Below, piece after piece: positions 21,034 through 29,487 of a DNA stretch of 64,000 bases. The notes beneath the pieces are model-generated. The model made no database searches and had not been told where the DNA came from. It saw only the letters and a list, made by a program, of their open reading frames with translations. This stretch comes from Nevskia ramosa DSM 11499 (GTDB lineage: Bacteria > Pseudomonadota > Gammaproteobacteria > Nevskiales > Nevskiaceae). How positions within the stretch are numbered: position 1 is the stretch's first letter; each line of letters begins with the position of its first letter. The DNA lies in NCBI RefSeq assembly GCF_000420645.1, contig NZ_ATVI01000012.1:1-64000 (forward strand), given 5' to 3'. A program made the translations under genes and the position numbers.

Positions 21034-22473
21034 ATGATGCTGCTGCCTGTCCTTCTCGCCGGCGGTGCCGGCTCGCGGCTTTGGCCGTTGTCGCGTGAGC
21101 AATACCCCAAGCAGTTCCTGGCGCTGACCAATTCCTTCAGCCTGCTGCAGAACACGGCGCTGCGCACTCAAATCCTGCCCAACGTCGTCGCCCCGCTGGC
21201 GGTCTGCGCCGAGGGCCATCGTTTCATCGTCGCCGAGCAGTTGCGCGCGGTGAACATGGGCCAGGCCAAGGTGCTGCTCGAGCCGGAAGGCCGCAACACC
21301 GGGCCTGCAACCACATGCGCCGCACTGTGGGCGCTGGAAACCTACGGCCCGGAAACGGTGCTGTTCGTGATGGCCGCCGATCACACGATTCCTGACGAAG
21401 CCGCGTTCGCGAAGGCTTCCGGAATTGCCGTCGAGGCTGCGAAGGCCGGCCATATCGTCAGCTTCGGCATTCATCCGACGCATCCGGAAACGGGTTTCGG
21501 CTATATCAAGGCCGGAGCACCGCTAGAGATCGAAGGCGCGTCCGCGATCGCCGCCTTTGTCGAGAAGCCGCCCCAGGCCAAGGCCGAAGCTTTCCTCAAG
21601 GAAGGTGGCTACTACTGGAACGGCGGCATGTTTCTGTTCCGCGCCGACGTTTTCCTGGCGGAAGTGCAGCGCCTTGAGCCGGACATGCTGCTGGCTTGCG
21701 AGCGCTCCTTGGCGAAGGCCAAGCGCGATACCGATTTCGTCCGCCTCGACGGTCCTTCATTCGGCGATGCCCGCAATGAATCGATCGATTACGCGGTCAT
21801 GGAAAAGACCGAGAAAGCGGCGCTGGTGCCGCTCGACGCCGGCTGGGACGATGTCGGTTCCTGGAATTTCCTCGCCAAGCTGCCGGCCGTCGATCCGCGC
21901 GGCAATCTGGCCCGCGGCGACGTGATGGTCGAAGATTGCGACGGCACCCTGGTGCACGGCACGCATCGCCTGGTCACCGTGCTGGGATTGAAAGACACCG
22001 TGGTCGTCGAGACCGTCGACGCGGTGCTGGTGGCGTCGCGTGATCGCCTGCAGGACGTCAAGAAAGTCGTCAATCGTTTGAAGGCGGCGGGTCGCAGCGA
22101 AGCGGTTGCGCGGCCACGCGTCTACCGGCCTTGGGGCTGGTACGAAACGATCTCGCTGTCCGACCGTTTCCAGGTCAAGCGCATTCTGGTCAAGCCGGGC
22201 GAAAAGCTCAGCTTGCAGATGCACCACCACCGTGCCGAGCACTGGGTGGTGGTCAAGGGCACGGCGCGGGTCACCAATGGCGATAAGGTGTTCCTGCTGG
22301 GCGAGGACGAATCGACGTACATCCCGTTGGGCCATTCGCACCGCCTGGAGAATCCGGGCAAGGTACATCTGGAACTGATCGAAGTGCAGTCCGGCAGCTA
22401 CCTCGGCGAAGACGACATCGTTCGCTTCGAAGATGTCTATGGCCGCACGCCGGAAGTGGCGGGCATGCCCTGA
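21034..22473 (+). CDS. manC: Mannose-1-phosphate guanylyltransferase / mannose-6-phosphate isomerase
   Basis: A 479-aa bifunctional type II enzyme (AlgA/XanB/ManC family). The N-terminal nucleotidyltransferase domain makes GDP-mannose from mannose-1-phosphate and GTP; its signature LLAGGAGSRLWPLSR starts at 8, with EKPPQAKAEAFL and NGGMFLF further on. The C-terminal cupin isomerase domain (about 365-470) has MHHHRAEHWVVVKGTA, GESTY-like and IPLGHSHRLENPG metal-site segments. The product feeds exopolysaccharide or LPS sugars. The start at 21034 (a second ATG follows at once) has AGGA about 10 nt upstream. No polysaccharide genes flank it here. Confidence 0.93.
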   Translation: MMLLPVLLAGGAGSRLWPLSREQYPKQFLALTNSFSLLQNTALRTQILPNVVAPLAVCAEGHRFIVAEQLRAVNMGQAKVLLEPEGRNTGPATTCAALWALETYGPETVLFVMAADHTIPDEAAFAKASGIAVEAAKAGHIVSFGIHPTHPETGFGYIKAGAPLEIEGASAIAAFVEKPPQAKAEAFLKEGGYYWNGGMFLFRADVFLAEVQRLEPDMLLACERSLAKAKRDTDFVRLDGPSFGDARNESIDYAVMEKTEKAALVPLDAGWDDVGSWNFLAKLPAVDPRGNLARGDVMVEDCDGTLVHGTHRLVTVLGLKDTVVVETVDAVLVASRDRLQDVKKVVNRLKAAGRSEAVARPRVYRPWGWYETISLSDRFQVKRILVKPGEKLSLQMHHHRAEHWVVVKGTARVTNGDKVFLLGEDESTYIPLGHSHRLENPGKVHLELIEVQSGSYLGEDDIVRFEDVYGRTPEVAGMP

Positions 22474-22479
22474 AGTCCG

Positions 22480-22516
22480 GCCGGGTGTAACCGCAGCCTA
22501 TGCGGCTACACCCGGC
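22480..22516. terminator. Bidirectional hairpin between manC and arsH
   Basis: GCCGGGTGTA-CCGCA pairs with TGCGG-TACACCCGGC across a GCCTA loop (22480-22516), with one internal mismatch. It lies 7 nt after the manC stop and 13 nt after the arsH stop on the other strand, so it can serve both converging transcripts. The T-run is weak. Confidence 0.6.
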
Positions 22517-22529
22517 ACCACTTTAGTAG

Positions 22530-23252
22530 TCAAAGCGCGTGTTGATTGACGCGTTTTGACAACTCGGCGGCCGATTCCCGGCGCTCGCTATAGCGATCGA
22601 CCAGATGTGTCGATACCTCACGCGTAAGCAACGTGAACTTGACCAGTTCTTCCATGACGTCGACGACCCGGTCGTAGTACGACGACGGCTTCATTCGTCC
22701 GTCCTCATCGAACTCCAGAAACGCCTTCGCGACCGAACTCTGGTTCGGGATCGTGATCATCCGCATCCATCTTCCGAGGATGCGCATCTGGTTCACCGCG
22801 TTGAACGACTGCGAGCCACCGCTGACCTCCATCACCGCCAGGGTCTTGCCCTGTGTTGGCCGAACCGCGCCGACGCTGAGGGGAAGCCAGTCGATCTGCG
22901 CTTTCAGGATGCCGGTCATCGCACCGTGACGTTCAGGCGAAGTCCAGACCATGCCTTCGGACCACGCCGCCAATTCGCGCAGCTCCTGCACTTTCGGATG
23001 TGACTCGGGAGCGCCGTCGGGCAGCGGCAAGCCGGCCGGATCGAAGATGCGGGTTTCGGCGCCCATTGCCTGCAGCAGACGCTCGGCTTCGAAGGTCAGC
23101 AGCCGGCTGAACGAACGTTGCCGCAGCGAGCCATAGAGCAGCAGGATGCGTGGTGCATGCGCGGTTCGTGTCGACGGGCTCAGCGCCTCGAGCGACGGCT
23201 GCCGGAATTCGGTGGCATCGACATTCGGAAGATCAGCGAGGAGGCTGGACAC
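22530..23252 (-). CDS. arsH: Arsenical resistance flavoprotein ArsH
   Basis: A 240-aa NADPH-dependent FMN reductase of the ArsH family, which oxidises trivalent methylarsenicals and lessens arsenic toxicity. Flavodoxin-like motifs are [16 protein letters not shown] (FMN phosphate loop) and [21 protein letters not shown], followed by [21 protein letters not shown], all typical of ArsH. I chose the GTG at 23252: GGAGG lies exactly 6 nt upstream, and it overlaps the end of arsC by 20 nt, as expected in a coupled operon. Upstream ATGs lie deeper inside arsC. It is the last gene of the arsR-aqpS-arsC-arsH operon. Confidence 0.92.
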   Translation of the reverse strand: MSSLLADLPNVDATEFRQPSLEALSPSTRTAHAPRILLLYGSLRQRSFSRLLTFEAERLLQAMGAETRIFDPAGLPLPDGAPESHPKVQELRELAAWSEGMVWTSPERHGAMTGILKAQIDWLPLSVGAVRPTQGKTLAVMEVSGGSQSFNAVNQMRILGRWMRMITIPNQSSVAKAFLEFDEDGRMKPSSYYDRVVDVMEELVKFTLLTREVSTHLVDRYSERRESAAELSKRVNQHAL

Positions 23253-23664
23253 GCTGGCCCTCCGCATCGACCACCGCTTCGCCATCTTCCTTGGTGAAGG
23301 CTCCACGCTGAGCCGCGGGCAGCAGATCGAGCACCAATTCAGACGGTCGGCACAGGCGCACGCCCAGCGGCGTCACCACGATCGGGCGGTTGATCAGGAT
23401 CGGATGCTGAAGCATGAAGTCGATCAGCTGGTCATCAGTCCACTTCGGATCGGCGAGGCCCAGCTCTTCATACAGCGAGCCCTTGTCGCGCAGCACGCTG
23501 CGTACCGGCACGCCCATCTTCGCGATCAGCGCAATGAGTGTGGCGCGGTCCGGCGGTGTCTTCAGGTATTCGATGACGGTTGGCTCGATGCCGGCGTTGC
23601 GGATCATCGCCAGGGTGTTCCGCGAGGTTCCGCAGGCGGGGTTGTGATAGATCGTGATGGTCAT
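23233..23664 (-). CDS. arsC: Glutaredoxin-type arsenate reductase ArsC
   Basis: A 143-aa thioredoxin-fold enzyme that reduces arsenate to arsenite using glutathione and glutaredoxin. The active-site segment [13 protein letters not shown] has the catalytic Cys12, as in plasmid R773 ArsC. Later conserved arginines appear in [11 protein letters not shown] and [21 protein letters not shown]. Its ATG overlaps the aqpS stop by 4 nt (ATGA), and the arsH GTG lies inside its 3-prime end, so translation of the operon is tightly coupled. Confidence 0.95.
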   Translation of the reverse strand: MTITIYHNPACGTSRNTLAMIRNAGIEPTVIEYLKTPPDRATLIALIAKMGVPVRSVLRDKGSLYEELGLADPKWTDDQLIDFMLQHPILINRPIVVTPLGVRLCRPSELVLDLLPAAQRGAFTKEDGEAVVDAEGQRVQPPR

Positions 23665-24359
23665 GGATAGGCTTCGGTGATTGAGGTTGACGTTGGGGTT
23701 GGCCACAGCCAGGCGCCGAGCAGGCCGCCGGCTGCGGTGCCGGCAAGTTGCGCGATCACGAAGCCGGGAACGTCGGCCGGTGCAATGCCGGCAAAGGTAT
23801 CGCTCAGGCTGCGGGCCAAGGTCACTGCCGGGTTCGCGAACGACGTCGACGAGGTGAACGCATAACCGGCCACGATCCAGGCCGCGACCAGCAGAGGTGT
23901 CCAGGCTGGACGCGTGGCCAGCGAGCCGAGAATGCACAGCATCAGACCGGCGGTGGCGACGAACTCGCCGGTCCATTGTCCGGGGCCATGGCGGGCGTGT
24001 TCGCTGAGCTGCAGCAGCGGCAGATCGAACATGGCGTGCGTCAGTAGTACGCCGATGACTGCGCCGGCCAGTTGTACCGGCAGGTAGGCGAGGCAAGCAC
24101 GCCCCGACAATTCGCCGCGCGCCCAAAACAATGCCGACACCGCCGGATTGAAATGCGCGCCAGACAGCGGCCCGAACAGGGTGATCAGCACGATCAGCCC
24201 GGCGCCGGTGGCAATCGCATTCAGCAGCAGCGCCAGCGCCGTGTTCCCGGCAGCGAGCTGCTCACCCATGATTCCCGAGCCGACGACGATCGCCAGCAGC
24301 AGTGCGCTGCCGACAAATTCGGCCGCAAGGCGGCGAGGCAGGTCGACGATGTTTTTCAC
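23661..24359 (-). CDS. aqpS: Aquaglyceroporin-like arsenite channel (AqpS type)
   Basis: A 232-aa major intrinsic protein with six predicted membrane helices and two NPA boxes (71-73 in HFNPAV, 176-178 in FANPAV). The residue after the second NPA is Val179 rather than the Arg that narrows the pore in most aquaporins; AqpS-type channels are reported to be similar. In the ars operon it takes the place of an ArsB or Acr3 pump, letting arsenite made by ArsC leave down its gradient. The start is a GTG overlapping the arsR stop (GTGA). The long frame upstream is not coding. Confidence 0.9.
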   Translation of the reverse strand: MKNIVDLPRRLAAEFVGSALLLAIVVGSGIMGEQLAAGNTALALLLNAIATGAGLIVLITLFGPLSGAHFNPAVSALFWARGELSGRACLAYLPVQLAGAVIGVLLTHAMFDLPLLQLSEHARHGPGQWTGEFVATAGLMLCILGSLATRPAWTPLLVAAWIVAGYAFTSSTSFANPAVTLARSLSDTFAGIAPADVPGFVIAQLAGTAAGGLLGAWLWPTPTSTSITEAYP

Positions 24360-24688
24360 GGCTTGGCAGGCTCGCAGCAAGTGATCGGCAAGCAAGCGGC
24401 AGTCGTGCCGCGGCAGCAGTTCTCGGTGAGGTAGCCGAGCAGCGCATTCATCGCCTCGTAGTTCGCCGAATAGATGACGTAGCGTCCGTCCTGCCGCGAA
24501 CGGACGAGGCCTGCGTGCAGCAGTTCCTTCAGATGGAACGACAGGCTGGCTGGCGCTACTGACAACCCATCGGCCAGTCGCCCGGCCGCCAGACCTTCCG
24601 GTCCGGCCTCGACCAGCATCCGATACACCGACAAGCGGGTTTCCTGCGCCAGAGCGGCAAGGGCAATGACAGCGGAATTGATTTCCAT
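24356..24688 (-). CDS. arsR: Arsenic-responsive repressor ArsR
   Basis: A 110-aa ArsR/SmtB winged-helix repressor. The recognition helix region is SVAPASLSFHLKELLHAGLV (43-62), followed by the wing RSRQDGRYVIYS. The arsenic site is C-terminal: Cys91-Cys92, Cys99, and Cys104-Cys105. This resembles the Acidithiobacillus-type ArsR (CC...C) rather than the E. coli type, with its cysteines in the DNA-binding helix. It is the first gene of the arsenic operon and probably represses it until arsenite binds. An inverted repeat suited to its binding lies just upstream. Confidence 0.93.
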   Translation of the reverse strand: MEINSAVIALAALAQETRLSVYRMLVEAGPEGLAAGRLADGLSVAPASLSFHLKELLHAGLVRSRQDGRYVIYSANYEAMNALLGYLTENCCRGTTAACLPITCCEPAKP

Positions 24689-24725
24689 ATTTCAACATTA
24701 ATCAAAATATGAAATTGATTCAAGA
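24689..24725 (-). promoter_or_regulatory. Putative ArsR operator and ars promoter
   Basis: The AT-rich region just before arsR contains the inverted repeat AATCAA-N9-TTGATT (24700-24720) in otherwise GC-rich DNA. ArsR-family repressors bind such repeats overlapping their own promoter. The assignment rests on position and symmetry only. Confidence 0.45.
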
Positions 24726-24830
24726 GAAAATCGGGGTCAGATACAGATTACGAACGGTCGTCCGGGGTCGATGACTCGACTTTGCTGGCGATCCAGCATC
24801 GCCAGTCGGCCGCCACCGCTACAGTGCGGC

Positions 24831-25463
24831 ATGGCATCTCCGCCGAATCTTCCGCCGCTGCCGCAGGCCTTCCGCTTCGTGCTCGGTCACGAGACGCAGG
24901 CCCTGGTGCGGACGGTGCGGCCCAGCGATCTACCGTACTTCGTCAGCGGCTACGCGCGCCTGTCATCGGAATCCCGGCATCTGCGTTTCTTTTCCCAGGC
25001 TTCGGAGTTGAGCGCCAAGCAGCTCGATTTCCTGACTCATCCCGATCACCGCGGCCATGAAGCCTGGGGCGCGCTGGATATGAAATTTGCCGAGCCGGTC
25101 GGCATCGGCGTTGCCCGCTACATCGCCATGCCGGAACGTCCGGGCGTGGCCGAGGTGGCGCTGACCGTCATCGACGCCTACCAGCGCATCGGCGCCGGCT
25201 CGCTGCTGCACGCCTGTCTGCATCTCACCGCATCGCGGCAGGGCTATCGCACCTTCTATTACGACGTGCTGTGGGAGAATTCCGGTTTCCTGCGCTATCT
25301 GAAGTCGCTGGGCGGCAAGGTCGTTGGCTCGGAGGCGGAGGTTGCCAGCATCGAGATGCCGATCTACGGATCGTCGATCGAGGTACCGCAGCGCGATGGC
25401 ACGGCGATGCGCTTCGCCCGACTGATGCACGATGTAGTGACGGCCACGCCAATCGATGCCTAG
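24831..25463 (+). CDS. GNAT family N-acetyltransferase
   Basis: A 210-aa protein whose middle and C-terminal part has the GNAT fold. Strand four and the acetyl-CoA loop are recognisable as VAEVALTVIDAYQRIGAGSLLHACLHLTA (Q/R-x-x-G-x-G/A pattern), followed by GYRTFYYDVLWENSGFLRYLKSLG. It resembles the acetyltransferase domain of Pat/PatZ-type protein acetylases without the large CoA-ligase part. The target is unknown. The start is set at the ATG at 24831, since 20 codons of a possible extension look non-coding. Its stop codon TAG shares its last base with the left end of a structured repeat. Confidence 0.8.
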   Translation: MASPPNLPPLPQAFRFVLGHETQALVRTVRPSDLPYFVSGYARLSSESRHLRFFSQASELSAKQLDFLTHPDHRGHEAWGALDMKFAEPVGIGVARYIAMPERPGVAEVALTVIDAYQRIGAGSLLHACLHLTASRQGYRTFYYDVLWENSGFLRYLKSLGGKVVGSEAEVASIEMPIYGSSIEVPQRDGTAMRFARLMHDVVTATPIDA

Positions 25464-25740
25464 GGTCTGTTGCCATTGCTTTGGTCGCTACGGCGGAGGT
25501 CGTTTTTGCCCAGTGCAACGAACGAGGAGTGGCCAATGGCCGACCCATTGGCGCGACGAGTAAGGCAGCAATGGGCAAAAACGGCCCCGCCCCGAAGGGT
25601 TGCGGCCCCAAGTAATGTCTCTGGACCGCCGGGACTTCGTTGCGAACCTTGACCATAGGTAGGCTATGGCCCGCGGTTCGCGCCTCGCCCGGCGATTTTT
25701 TGACTCGCAACGCAGCGATCAAAGTAATGGCAACAGACCC
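25463..25740. repeat. Structured inverted-repeat element, copy 1
   Basis: A 278-bp non-coding element bounded by near-perfect 27-bp inverted termini (25463-25489 with 25714-25740, two mismatches). Inside lies a 15-bp stem (25498-25512 with 25572-25586) that encloses an 8-bp hairpin (25532-25539 with 25545-25552). A second domain has CCATAG-N5-CTATGG (25653-25669) flanked by GCGAACC / GGTTCGC arms. A second, diverged copy lies at 56407-56696. The left end begins on the last base of the GNAT stop codon. It encodes no credible protein, and I see no clear target duplication. Confidence 0.85.
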
Positions 25741-25768
25741 TCGGCGCTTTCCCACTTCCTGATTCGGC

Positions 25769-27097
25769 ATGACCTCTTCGATCTCCCGCTGGCGCGACTC
25801 CCTGCCGCTGTCACTGCGTCCGTATGCCGAAAGTGCGCCGCTGGCGGCCTTGCTGCTCGGCATCTCGTCCGGCTTTCCATACGCGATGATCGGCGCCACC
25901 TTGACCACGCGGCTGGCACAGGACGGCATCACCAAGCGCACGGTCACCGCGTTCTCGCTGGCCTTCCTGGTCTACAACTTCAAGTTCCTGTGGGCGCCGC
26001 TGGTCGATCAGGCGCGTCTGCCGCTGCTCGGCCGCTTCGGTCAGCGCGTGTCCTGGTTATGGCTGGCCAGCGTGCTGGCTGCGGCTGCAACGATCTTTCT
26101 GGGATTGGTGACGCCAGCCGATGGCCTGCCGCTGATGGCTTTCGCGGCGATCGCGCTCGGTGCTGCCGGCGCGACGTTCGATATCGTCATCGACGCCTAT
26201 CGCATCGAACTGCTGAGCCCCGAACAACTCGGTGTCGGCTCCGGCATGTCGCAGTACGGCTGGCGCATCGGCTCGGTGACGGCCGGCTCGCTGGCCTTGC
26301 TGGTCGCGGCCGATGCCGGCTGGGCGCTGGCTTATGGACTGTGTGCGTTGCTGGTGCTGCCGGCGGTCGTGGTCGGCGTGCTGATGGGCGAGCCGCTGCG
26401 GCGCCGCGCGCCGATCGTCGCCAAGGGTTTTTCCCAGACCGTGGCGGCAGTGTTCGGCCCGCTGGCGGAATTCTTCCGCCGCCGCGGCGCGCTGCTGGTG
26501 CTGCTGTTCGTGCTGCTGCACAAGATCGGCGACACCTTGGCCAATCTGACCTTGCGCCTGCTGCTCAACGATCTGCAGTTCACCAACGACGAGATCGCCA
26601 AGTACGACGTCGGCTTCGGCTTCATCGCCTATCTGATCGGCATCTTCATCGGCGGCATTCTCTATGCGCGGCTCGGGCTCAAGCGCTCGGTGCTGATCGC
26701 GCTGGTGCTGATGGCGGTCTCGAACCTCAGCTTCGCAGCCCTCGCCGCGATCGGTCATAGCCCCTGGTTCCTGGCCTTCACGATCGGCTTCGAGAACATC
26801 GCCAGCGGCATCGGCGGTGTGGTGATCGTCGCCTACCTGTCGGCGCTGTGCAGCTTGAATTTCACCGCGACGCAGTTCGCGCTGCTGTCCGCCGCGGCGT
26901 CGATCGTCGGCCGCGTGCTGACCGGTTCGACGGCCGGGGCCATGATCGAAGCGTTTGGTTACGTCGAGTTCTATGTGCTGACCACGCTGATCGCGCTGCC
27001 CGGCGTCTTCCTGTTCGCGTGGATGTGGCGCGCCGGGCTGATCGACAGTTCGATCGCCGACAACGAACGCGCCAATGCCGAATCGGCGGGCCCGTAA
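25769..27097 (+). CDS. AmpG-like major facilitator transporter
   Basis: A 442-aa inner-membrane protein with about 12 hydrophobic segments of the major facilitator superfamily. It resembles AmpG muropeptide permeases, which import anhydro-muropeptides for cell-wall recycling: GISSGFPYAMIGATLTTRL near the start, FLWAPLVDQ, and the GAAGATFDIVIDAYRIELL segment close to the AmpG motif (A-x-Q-D-I-V-x-D-A). The specific substrate is inferred from similarity only. A ribosome binding site is not evident. It ends directly against the convergent exonuclease III gene. Confidence 0.8.
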   Translation: MTSSISRWRDSLPLSLRPYAESAPLAALLLGISSGFPYAMIGATLTTRLAQDGITKRTVTAFSLAFLVYNFKFLWAPLVDQARLPLLGRFGQRVSWLWLASVLAAAATIFLGLVTPADGLPLMAFAAIALGAAGATFDIVIDAYRIELLSPEQLGVGSGMSQYGWRIGSVTAGSLALLVAADAGWALAYGLCALLVLPAVVVGVLMGEPLRRRAPIVAKGFSQTVAAVFGPLAEFFRRRGALLVLLFVLLHKIGDTLANLTLRLLLNDLQFTNDEIAKYDVGFGFIAYLIGIFIGGILYARLGLKRSVLIALVLMAVSNLSFAALAAIGHSPWFLAFTIGFENIASGIGGVVIVAYLSALCSLNFTATQFALLSAAASIVGRVLTGSTAGAMIEAFGYVEFYVLTTLIALPGVFLFAWMWRAGLIDSSIADNERANAESAGP

Positions 27098-27886
27098 TCA
27101 GTCAGCGTAGTCGATGACCACCGGCGCGTGGTCGGAGAACTTCACGCCCTTGTAGATGTGGGCGGCAGTGATCTTCGAGGCCATCGCCGGCGTGACGATC
27201 TGGTAATCGATGCGCCAACCGACGTTGTTCGCGTAGGCATTGCCGCGGTTCGACCACCAGCTGTAGGCCTCGCCTTCCATTTCCGGATGCAGCGAGCGGA
27301 AGCCGTCGACCCAGCCAAGCCCGTCGGGCAGGGCGCCGAACAGCTCATCAAGCCAGGCGCGCTCGTGCGGCAGGAAGCCGGAGTTCTTCTGGTTGGAGCG
27401 CCAGTTCTTGATGTCGATCTTGGTGTGGGCGATGTTCCAGTCGCCGCAGATCACATAATCCCGGCCGCTGGCTTTCCACTCACGCAGCTTCGGCAGGAAG
27501 TACGCGAGGAAGCGATCCTTCGATGCCTGCCGCTCCGGGCCAGATGAGCCGGACGGCAGATACAGCGACACCACCGACAGATTGCCGTGGCGCAGTTCCA
27601 GGTAGCGGCCTTCGTCGTCGAATTCCGCTTCGCCGAGCGTGTCGAGCACCGCTTCGGGCTCCCGCTTCGAATAGATCGCCACACCGGCGTAGCCCTTTTT
27701 CACGGCGCTGCGGAAATGCGCGAAATAGCCGGCTGGTGCGAAGGTGTCGTCGCCGGCCAGGTCTTCGATCTGGGCCTTGGTTTCCTGGATGCAGACGTAG
27801 TCGGCATCGACCGTTTTCAGCCAGTCGAACAGGCCTTTCTTGGCCGCGGAACGGATGCCGTTGGTATTGATCGAGATGATGCGCAT
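27098..27886 (-). CDS. xth: Exodeoxyribonuclease III family protein (first of two)
   Basis: A 262-aa Mg-dependent AP endonuclease/3-prime exonuclease of the ExoIII/APE1 family, used in base-excision repair. Motifs in order: INTNGIRSA (5-13), IQETKAQ with the metal-binding Glu, GDWNIAH (the D-x-N pair), and SDHAPVVIDY at the end. The start at 27886 gives the standard family N-terminus MRIISINTNG; a 34-residue upstream extension is unlikely. A second paralogue is encoded at 44061-44855. The two proteins differ widely, so they are not a recent duplication. Confidence 0.93.
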   Translation of the reverse strand: MRIISINTNGIRSAAKKGLFDWLKTVDADYVCIQETKAQIEDLAGDDTFAPAGYFAHFRSAVKKGYAGVAIYSKREPEAVLDTLGEAEFDDEGRYLELRHGNLSVVSLYLPSGSSGPERQASKDRFLAYFLPKLREWKASGRDYVICGDWNIAHTKIDIKNWRSNQKNSGFLPHERAWLDELFGALPDGLGWVDGFRSLHPEMEGEAYSWWSNRGNAYANNVGWRIDYQIVTPAMASKITAAHIYKGVKFSDHAPVVIDYAD

Positions 27887-28081
27887 GGCGGAAAGACGAG
27901 GCGACCGGAGGATCGGTTCGCGCATGCTAGCGCAGCGCGTAAAACAAACCGTCAGCGCTGCGCCGCGTCTCGCGGCGCGACGAATCAAAGCGAATCGTCG
28001 CCATAGAACAACTATGGCTCCTCATCGCGCCTCGATTCGCACCACGATCCATCGACACATCACCAACGCTTCGTCGTGTGC

Positions 28082-28097
28082 GCTGCGCTAGCGCAGC
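28082..28097. repeat. Perfect 16-bp palindrome upstream of pyrE
   Basis: GCTGCGCTAGCGCAGC is self-complementary. A related GCTAGCGCAGCGC string occurs at about 27925. The divergent xth-pyrE gap (27887-28154) holds both promoters, but I cannot identify them; this palindrome could be an operator or a small hairpin. Confidence 0.35.
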
Positions 28098-28154
28098 CTT
28101 ACCGGGCGCTTGTGCGAAACTTTCGGCCCATCGCCGCCTGAAACCGGACCCCGC

Positions 28155-28802
28155 ATGAAGCCGTACCAGACCACCTTCCTCGATCTCGCCCTGAAGGCTG
28201 AAGTGCTGAAGTTCGGCAGCTTCACCCTGAAGTCCGGCCGGGTCAGTCCGTACTTCTTCAACCTCGGCCGCATCTCTTCGGGTGCCGCGCTGCGCAATCT
28301 CGGCAAGGCGTACGCCGAAGCGCTGATCGCTCACGGCGTGGAGTTCGATCTGCTGTTCGGCCCTGCCTACAAGGGCATTCCGCTGGCGGCGGCGGTCAGC
28401 ATCGCCTATGCCGAATTGACTGGGCGCGACCTGCCGTTCGCCTACAACCGCAAGGAAGCCAAGGACCATGGCGAGGGCGGGGTGCTGGTCGGCGCCGATG
28501 TCGCCGGTCAGCGGGTCGTGGTGGTCGACGACGTGCTCACCGCCGGCACCGCGCTGCGCGAGTCGCATGCATTGCTGAGCCGTGCCGGTGCCCGCCCAGT
28601 TTTGGCCATAACTGCCCTGGATCGTCAGGAAGTGGGCGCCAATGGTCGCTCCGCAGTGGCCGAACTGGTCGAGAAAACGGGGCTCGAGGTGGTGTCGCTG
28701 GTCACGGTCCAGGACTTGCTCGGCTACCTGCATGAACAAGGTGGAAGAGCCGAAGTGGTGGCTGCAATTGCCGATTACCAACAGCGTTATGGCGTGGCCT
28801 GA
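28155..28802 (+). CDS. pyrE: Orotate phosphoribosyltransferase
   Basis: A 215-aa enzyme that joins orotate to PRPP to form orotidine monophosphate in pyrimidine synthesis. It has the family N-terminus LKFGSFTLKSGRVSPYFFN, the FGPAYKGIPLAAAV loop, the flexible-loop NRKEAKDHGEGG, and the PRPP-binding signature VVVVDDVLTAGTAL. The length matches the proteobacterial family. The ATG at 28155 gives the usual start, while a longer frame to 28110 looks non-coding. The next gene overlaps its 3-prime end by 14 nt. Confidence 0.96.
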   Translation: MKPYQTTFLDLALKAEVLKFGSFTLKSGRVSPYFFNLGRISSGAALRNLGKAYAEALIAHGVEFDLLFGPAYKGIPLAAAVSIAYAELTGRDLPFAYNRKEAKDHGEGGVLVGADVAGQRVVVVDDVLTAGTALRESHALLSRAGARPVLAITALDRQEVGANGRSAVAELVEKTGLEVVSLVTVQDLLGYLHEQGGRAEVVAAIADYQQRYGVA

Positions 28803-29397
28803 GCCGCGTGGTCTGACCGGACGCAGCCTGCTGTACTGGCTGCTGCTGGCGGCATTTGCGGCACCCTGGCTGTCGCTGCAGGCGGCCACGGTGCAGTGCT
28901 GGAAGAACGACGCCGGCCAGCGCATCTGCGGCGATGCGGTGCCGCCGTCCGAAGTGCGGCGTCAGCGTGAACTGGTCGATCAGCGCGGCATCACCCAGAA
29001 AGTGTTGCCGGCGCAGAAATCGGCGGCCGAGGTCGAAGTCGAAGCCCGGACCCAGCGCGAGCGCGAGCAGGCGCTCGCCTACGACCATTACCTGCTGCAG
29101 TCCTACACCAGCGTTGCCGATATCGAACGGACCCGCGACGAACGCATCACCGCGCTCGACGGCCGTCTGCGGCTGGCCGAGAAGGCGCTCGGTGATACCG
29201 AAACCACGCTTGCCGACCTGAACCGAAGAGTCGCTGCCGAGCCGAAGCTGCGCCCCAGGATCGACGAGTTCAACGCGGCGAAGATCGACCACGCCGGCGC
29301 GATGAAACGCATCCGCGGCGAACGCGAAAAGGTCAGTACGGACTTCGCACGCGACATCCAGCGCTATCGCGAACTGCGGCCGGCAAAGGGCAACTGA
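28789..29397 (+). CDS. Exported DUF4124-like coiled-coil protein
   Basis: A 202-aa protein with an N-terminal signal or anchor segment (about 12-33). It is followed by a DUF4124-like motif, VQCWKNDAGQRICGDAVPPSE, in which two cysteines probably form a disulfide. The remainder is a charged helical region (REREQ, RLRLAEKALGDTETTLADLNRRV) likely to form a coiled coil in the periplasm. The function of the family is unknown. The start at 28789 overlaps the pyrE stop; an alternative ATG lies at 28732. The overlap suggests co-transcription with pyrE. Confidence 0.75.
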   Translation: MAWPEPRGLTGRSLLYWLLLAAFAAPWLSLQAATVQCWKNDAGQRICGDAVPPSEVRRQRELVDQRGITQKVLPAQKSAAEVEVEARTQREREQALAYDHYLLQSYTSVADIERTRDERITALDGRLRLAEKALGDTETTLADLNRRVAAEPKLRPRIDEFNAAKIDHAGAMKRIRGEREKVSTDFARDIQRYRELRPAKGN

Positions 29398-29487
29398 ACC
29401 CGGTTTCGACCCGATTCACAGGCAGCGCGGGAATCGCCGACAATGCCGGGAACCTTGATCATTCCCCCCCAAATTCCCTTGCTGTCG

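Noticed and set aside
23665-24126. Long N-terminal extension in the arsC frame
   Set aside because: It overlaps the aquaporin gene antisense to its codon pattern and lacks family similarity; ArsC begins at [12 protein letters not shown].
25225-25947. 240-aa minus-strand frame sharing similar peptides with a frame at 56305-56781
   Set aside because: The similarity comes from the two copies of the non-coding structured repeat. The frames run into unrelated flanking sequence, and the stem changes preserve base pairing rather than codons.
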